Source: Pseudomonadota bacterium (GTDB lineage: Bacteria > Pseudomonadota > Gammaproteobacteria > Burkholderiales > Gallionellaceae). Taken from it: 64,000 nucleotides of DNA. Each line of letters begins with the position of its first letter. Positions within the stretch are counted from its first letter, which is position 1. The position numbers and the translations under genes were made by a program. The DNA is taken from NCBI GenBank assembly GCA_021848465.1, contig JAJZUP010000002.1, forward strand, positions 284,524 to 348,523. The letters are read 5' to 3'. Positions 61,649 through 64,000 of this stretch are shown here, in pieces. The notes beneath the pieces were generated by a model, which was given only the letters and a program-made list of their open reading frames with translations, ran no database searches and had not been told where the DNA came from.

Positions 61649-63151
61649 TCAAAGTTTCAAATCATGGCGGCCTGAAAGGAATTGCCACAGCCGCACCATT
61701 GCGAAGGTGTCCAGCCCGCAATAGGCTAGCAGTTGTCGTTCAATCTCGGCCTTGCGTTCATCGCTGGTATCGGGATGGATGGCTTCGAGATAGGCTTCCA
61801 TTGCCATGCCGCCATTCTGCACGCCGTCCAGCTCTTCGTAGCTCAAGTCTGGCGCTATGGCAGGCAGCACGGCCTTGATGCTCCAGCTTCCGCATTGACT
61901 GGGGTGGTAGTAGTTGGCTTTGGTAATGGGGTGCAGGTCAACTAGGCGCTCTTTGATCGCACGTAAAGCGGTGGCCAGTCTGCTGAATCGCTCGGCGAGT
62001 TCGCTGATGCGTGCGCCCTCGAATCCGGCGTTGTACACATACACCGGGCCGCTCTTGCCGCACACCTCAACCAGTGCCTCGGCAAAACATCTGGACGGGT
62101 CGTTGCCGGATAAATCAAGGAATGCCTGTGCCTCCAGCTTTCCGGTTCTACCTAACCGGTGCAGGCTGAACTGGAAAGGGATTTGCTGGTAGGGGCGCGT
62201 GCCTTTCCAAATGGGCACCGCGAATTGGATGGTTTCAAAATCCAGGAAGTACGCGGGTAACGTATGCACCTCAAGTTCGGCGACAGCGCCCTGCTCATCG
62301 AAAAAGGTTGCGCCGGAAAGGGTGTGCAGCTTGACCCGCTGTTGCAATGGATTCAGCAGGTCATCGGGCGTGTCGCGCAAATCCAACGCGGGATTGGCAT
62401 CAATGTATTCTCGTAGCGCTGACGACTGGATGCGCGGCAGCCAATGCACCGGATATTTTGCTTGCGGTTCTTGCGCTTGGCAGTAGTCGAAAAATCCGCA
62501 GGCGAAAGGCGTGCCACACTGGTCGCCGGTCACGATTTTGGGTTCAGCTTTCTTTGCAGCAACTTTCTGGGCTGATGCGATTATCTCGGCCACTTCGTCA
62601 GTACGGGAAAATGCCTCGTCGGTAAGCTCGCATTCCTTAAGCAGGCCGCGATAGTCGCCCCTGCCGGGATACACCCACTCGCTGTCGATATGCGCCAATG
62701 CTATGGATGCCAGCGGCACCCCGGCCTTGCGTGCGATGTAGGCCTGAATCGCAGTGTCATCGCGGTGGTAGTCCTTGACCCCGGTAGAAGATTTTACCTC
62801 GACCATGCGCCAGACTTTTTTCCCTTTTTCCCAGACAGGCAGCATCACATCTGCAAACGCCAATGCACCCTCGATGGCATAGCCTGCCTCAAAAATGGGT
62901 TGATCCGAACTCAGCAATTCGGCGCTGCGTTTGAATACGGCATCGAATCCGTCGCGTTGCGCATCAAGCAGCACGCCTTTTCCTTGCGGGTCATAAAGCT
63001 GGCGGGCGATATTCCCTACCGTATTCCCGACCGCAAAGCTGGCTTGGGTGGCAGCAGAATCTTCGCGTAATTCTGGCCGGTGAATTTCCAACCACAGGCG
63101 CTTGGGGCATTGCCGGAAGGCAATGAGTTTGGATTTTGAGAGGTTGCGCAT
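61649..63151 (-). CDS. DUF2779 protein with Cas4-like and DEDD-type nuclease domains
   Basis: 500-residue protein. The N-terminal ~270 residues are Cas4/PD-(D/E)xK-like: RQCPKRLWLE (Cys15), MVEVKSSTG (ExK) and a Cys cluster (QCGTPFACGFFDYC). The C-terminal DUF2779 part is RNase-H-like: AYFLDFETIQFAVP, VYVYNAGFEGARISEL and LLAYCGLDTFAMVRLW supply DEDD acids. It probably trims DNA or RNA ends. AGGAG lies 8 nt before ATG 63151. Part of the defence-like cluster with WYL and GmrSD-like genes. Confidence 0.87.
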   Translation of the reverse strand: MRNLSKSKLIAFRQCPKRLWLEIHRPELREDSAATQASFAVGNTVGNIARQLYDPQGKGVLLDAQRDGFDAVFKRSAELLSSDQPIFEAGYAIEGALAFADVMLPVWEKGKKVWRMVEVKSSTGVKDYHRDDTAIQAYIARKAGVPLASIALAHIDSEWVYPGRGDYRGLLKECELTDEAFSRTDEVAEIIASAQKVAAKKAEPKIVTGDQCGTPFACGFFDYCQAQEPQAKYPVHWLPRIQSSALREYIDANPALDLRDTPDDLLNPLQQRVKLHTLSGATFFDEQGAVAELEVHTLPAYFLDFETIQFAVPIWKGTRPYQQIPFQFSLHRLGRTGKLEAQAFLDLSGNDPSRCFAEALVEVCGKSGPVYVYNAGFEGARISELAERFSRLATALRAIKERLVDLHPITKANYYHPSQCGSWSIKAVLPAIAPDLSYEELDGVQNGGMAMEAYLEAIHPDTSDERKAEIERQLLAYCGLDTFAMVRLWQFLSGRHDLKL

Positions 63152-63368
63152 AACGATTGCTCCTTGAGCCTGAAGATAATTAATCATACCTCTCCAAACG
63201 TCAATATGTGTCGCAGCTGTAATAGGGCTTCGTGCTCGGCCCTGTGTCCTATATTTTTGCAGTGAATAGCAGCTTCTCTGTACAAACCGGAAATGCGCCA
63301 GCTTATTGGGCAACTACTGCTTTGGCCGAATTGGCGACTCGGCCAATGTTCGGCCATTGCTGCCGTTA

Positions 63369-64000
63369 CTATTGAGGCCACAACTTTCGGCTCTCTTCAT
63401 CAGTGGGTTCGCGCTTGTGTTTGCGACAAAATTCAAAATAGTTCTGGTCGTATATTGCCAATTCCCATGAGCTAGGATTGTGATTGACGGTAGCGCGGGA
63501 GAATGTTTTTTTGACAGGCAGGTTAGTCATTCTTGCTCGATTGGGGCGAGCACAAGCATTATATTTTCTGATTTCGTCCTGAAGTTTTTTCAAGTAATTT
63601 CGCTCAGCATCTTTTTGACTTGGATGGAATAGCCATTTCTTTGATTCAAGGTTGGTCTGCAGTTTGAGTCGTAATTCATCCCTGGAAAGAAAGGCATCTT
63701 CTTCCTTTAGCGTGATCTCGATTGCGGGCTGGTTGCTTATTCTTATAAGACGCAGCTTCTCTCTCTTGACCTTATTAGTTACGGCTATTTCAATGAATAA
63801 TTTCTTGTATCCACTATGCAAGGTGACATCGGGCACAAATCCATTCTCCGCAGTCTCTAGATCAATCCTGTTAATTGTTACCTTACCGCCACGAGCGACT
63901 GATTCGACATGCTCCAATACGGGGCCATGCTTGAGTTTACGGGATTTCTCAAATATATAAGGAGGGATGGCTATCGAATTAATTTCTTGGAATATTTCTT
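63369..64000 (-). CDS. CoiA-like putative nuclease (5' end beyond window)
   Basis: The frame is open to the right edge, reading ...EIFQEINSIAIPPYIFEKSR upstream of a TTG at 63917, so the gene starts outside. Its core PDVTLHSGYKKLFIEIAVTN then KLRLIRISNQPAIEITLKEE matches the CoiA-like PD-(D/E)xK pattern (Dv...fiEi.vT...K...i...paiEI.L). The last ~100 residues have many basic amino acids (ARPNRARMTNLPVKKTF). Possibly an uptake or defence nuclease; the Lys of ExK is not evident. Confidence 0.6.
   Translation of the reverse strand, partial: EIFQEINSIAIPPYIFEKSRKLKHGPVLEHVESVARGGKVTINRIDLETAENGFVPDVTLHSGYKKLFIEIAVTNKVKREKLRLIRISNQPAIEITLKEEDAFLSRDELRLKLQTNLESKKWLFHPSQKDAERNYLKKLQDEIRKYNACARPNRARMTNLPVKKTFSRATVNHNPSSWELAIYDQNYFEFCRKHKREPTDEESRKLWPQ

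Overview
The window is a chromosomal segment of a GC-rich betaproteobacterium. The gene content (QueG, split YeeE/YedE with CysM, FlhDC, TrxC, ClpB, SelO) and the protein style suggest Nitrosomonadales, perhaps near Gallionellaceae/Sideroxydans. The lineage is inferred from gene types, not from a search. About 65 protein genes and one tRNA-Asn can be supported. Several AT-richer blocks interrupt the housekeeping genes and carry conflict or mobile functions.

Regions. (1) 1-3841: queG (cut by the window edge), tsaE, amiC and an outer-membrane barrel protein. (2) 4071-7460: a surface-protein cassette on the minus strand. A stand-alone propeptide-like secreted protein is followed by a subtilisin with a C-terminal Cys/TM/Arg sorting signal of the JDVT-CTERM kind, then by its predicted glutamic intramembrane sorting protease (MrtJ). 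(3) 7906-9702: cysM coupled to two half-YeeE proteins, a likely thiosulfate-uptake-to-cysteine operon. (4) 9934-16109: small Cys protein, YjbQ, YkgJ-type protein, MATE pump, hybrid histidine kinase, methyltransferase. (5) 16186-22371: a conflict-gene block with a RelE/Xre toxin-antitoxin pair, a decayed methyltransferase copy, a three-gene ABC-3C-type system (alpha/beta hydrolase, middle component, SMC-like ATPase) and an AbiE-like wHTH/nucleotidyltransferase pair with paired operators. (6) 22386-32169: mostly core genes (S24 peptidase, RlmN paralogue, OmpA/RCC1 cluster, psd, RNase D-like, selO). (7) 32464-35415: a small island with ORF6N, HigBA and a DUF262 + HEPN pair. (8) 35569-41786: clpB with a sigma32-type promoter, nadC, trxC, a methyltransferase and flhDC.

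(9) 42156-64000: a tRNA-Asn gene followed by a mobile-element module (RDF-like protein, YqaJ exonuclease, DUF932, zinc-ribbon/glycine-zipper protein, WGR-DNA ligase, XRE repressor with a double operator). A long accessory stretch follows: lipoproteins, a 5'-nucleotidase with a second truncated copy 4 kb away, a PD-(D/E)xK-like protein, two FtsZ-like proteins, a GmrSD-like DUF262/HNH protein, a WYL regulator, a DUF2779 nuclease and a CoiA-like protein cut by the right edge.

The most novel point is the FtsZ-like pair. The first (52463-53110) keeps the GTP-binding half but ends before the catalytic T7 loop. The second (56793-57599) has lost the GTP-binding glycine loop but keeps the T7 loop and C-terminal domain. 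They are complementary, as if one FtsZ active site had been divided between two proteins. No CRISPR array, insertion sequence or rRNA was seen. All functional statements come from reading motifs by eye; no database search was possible.
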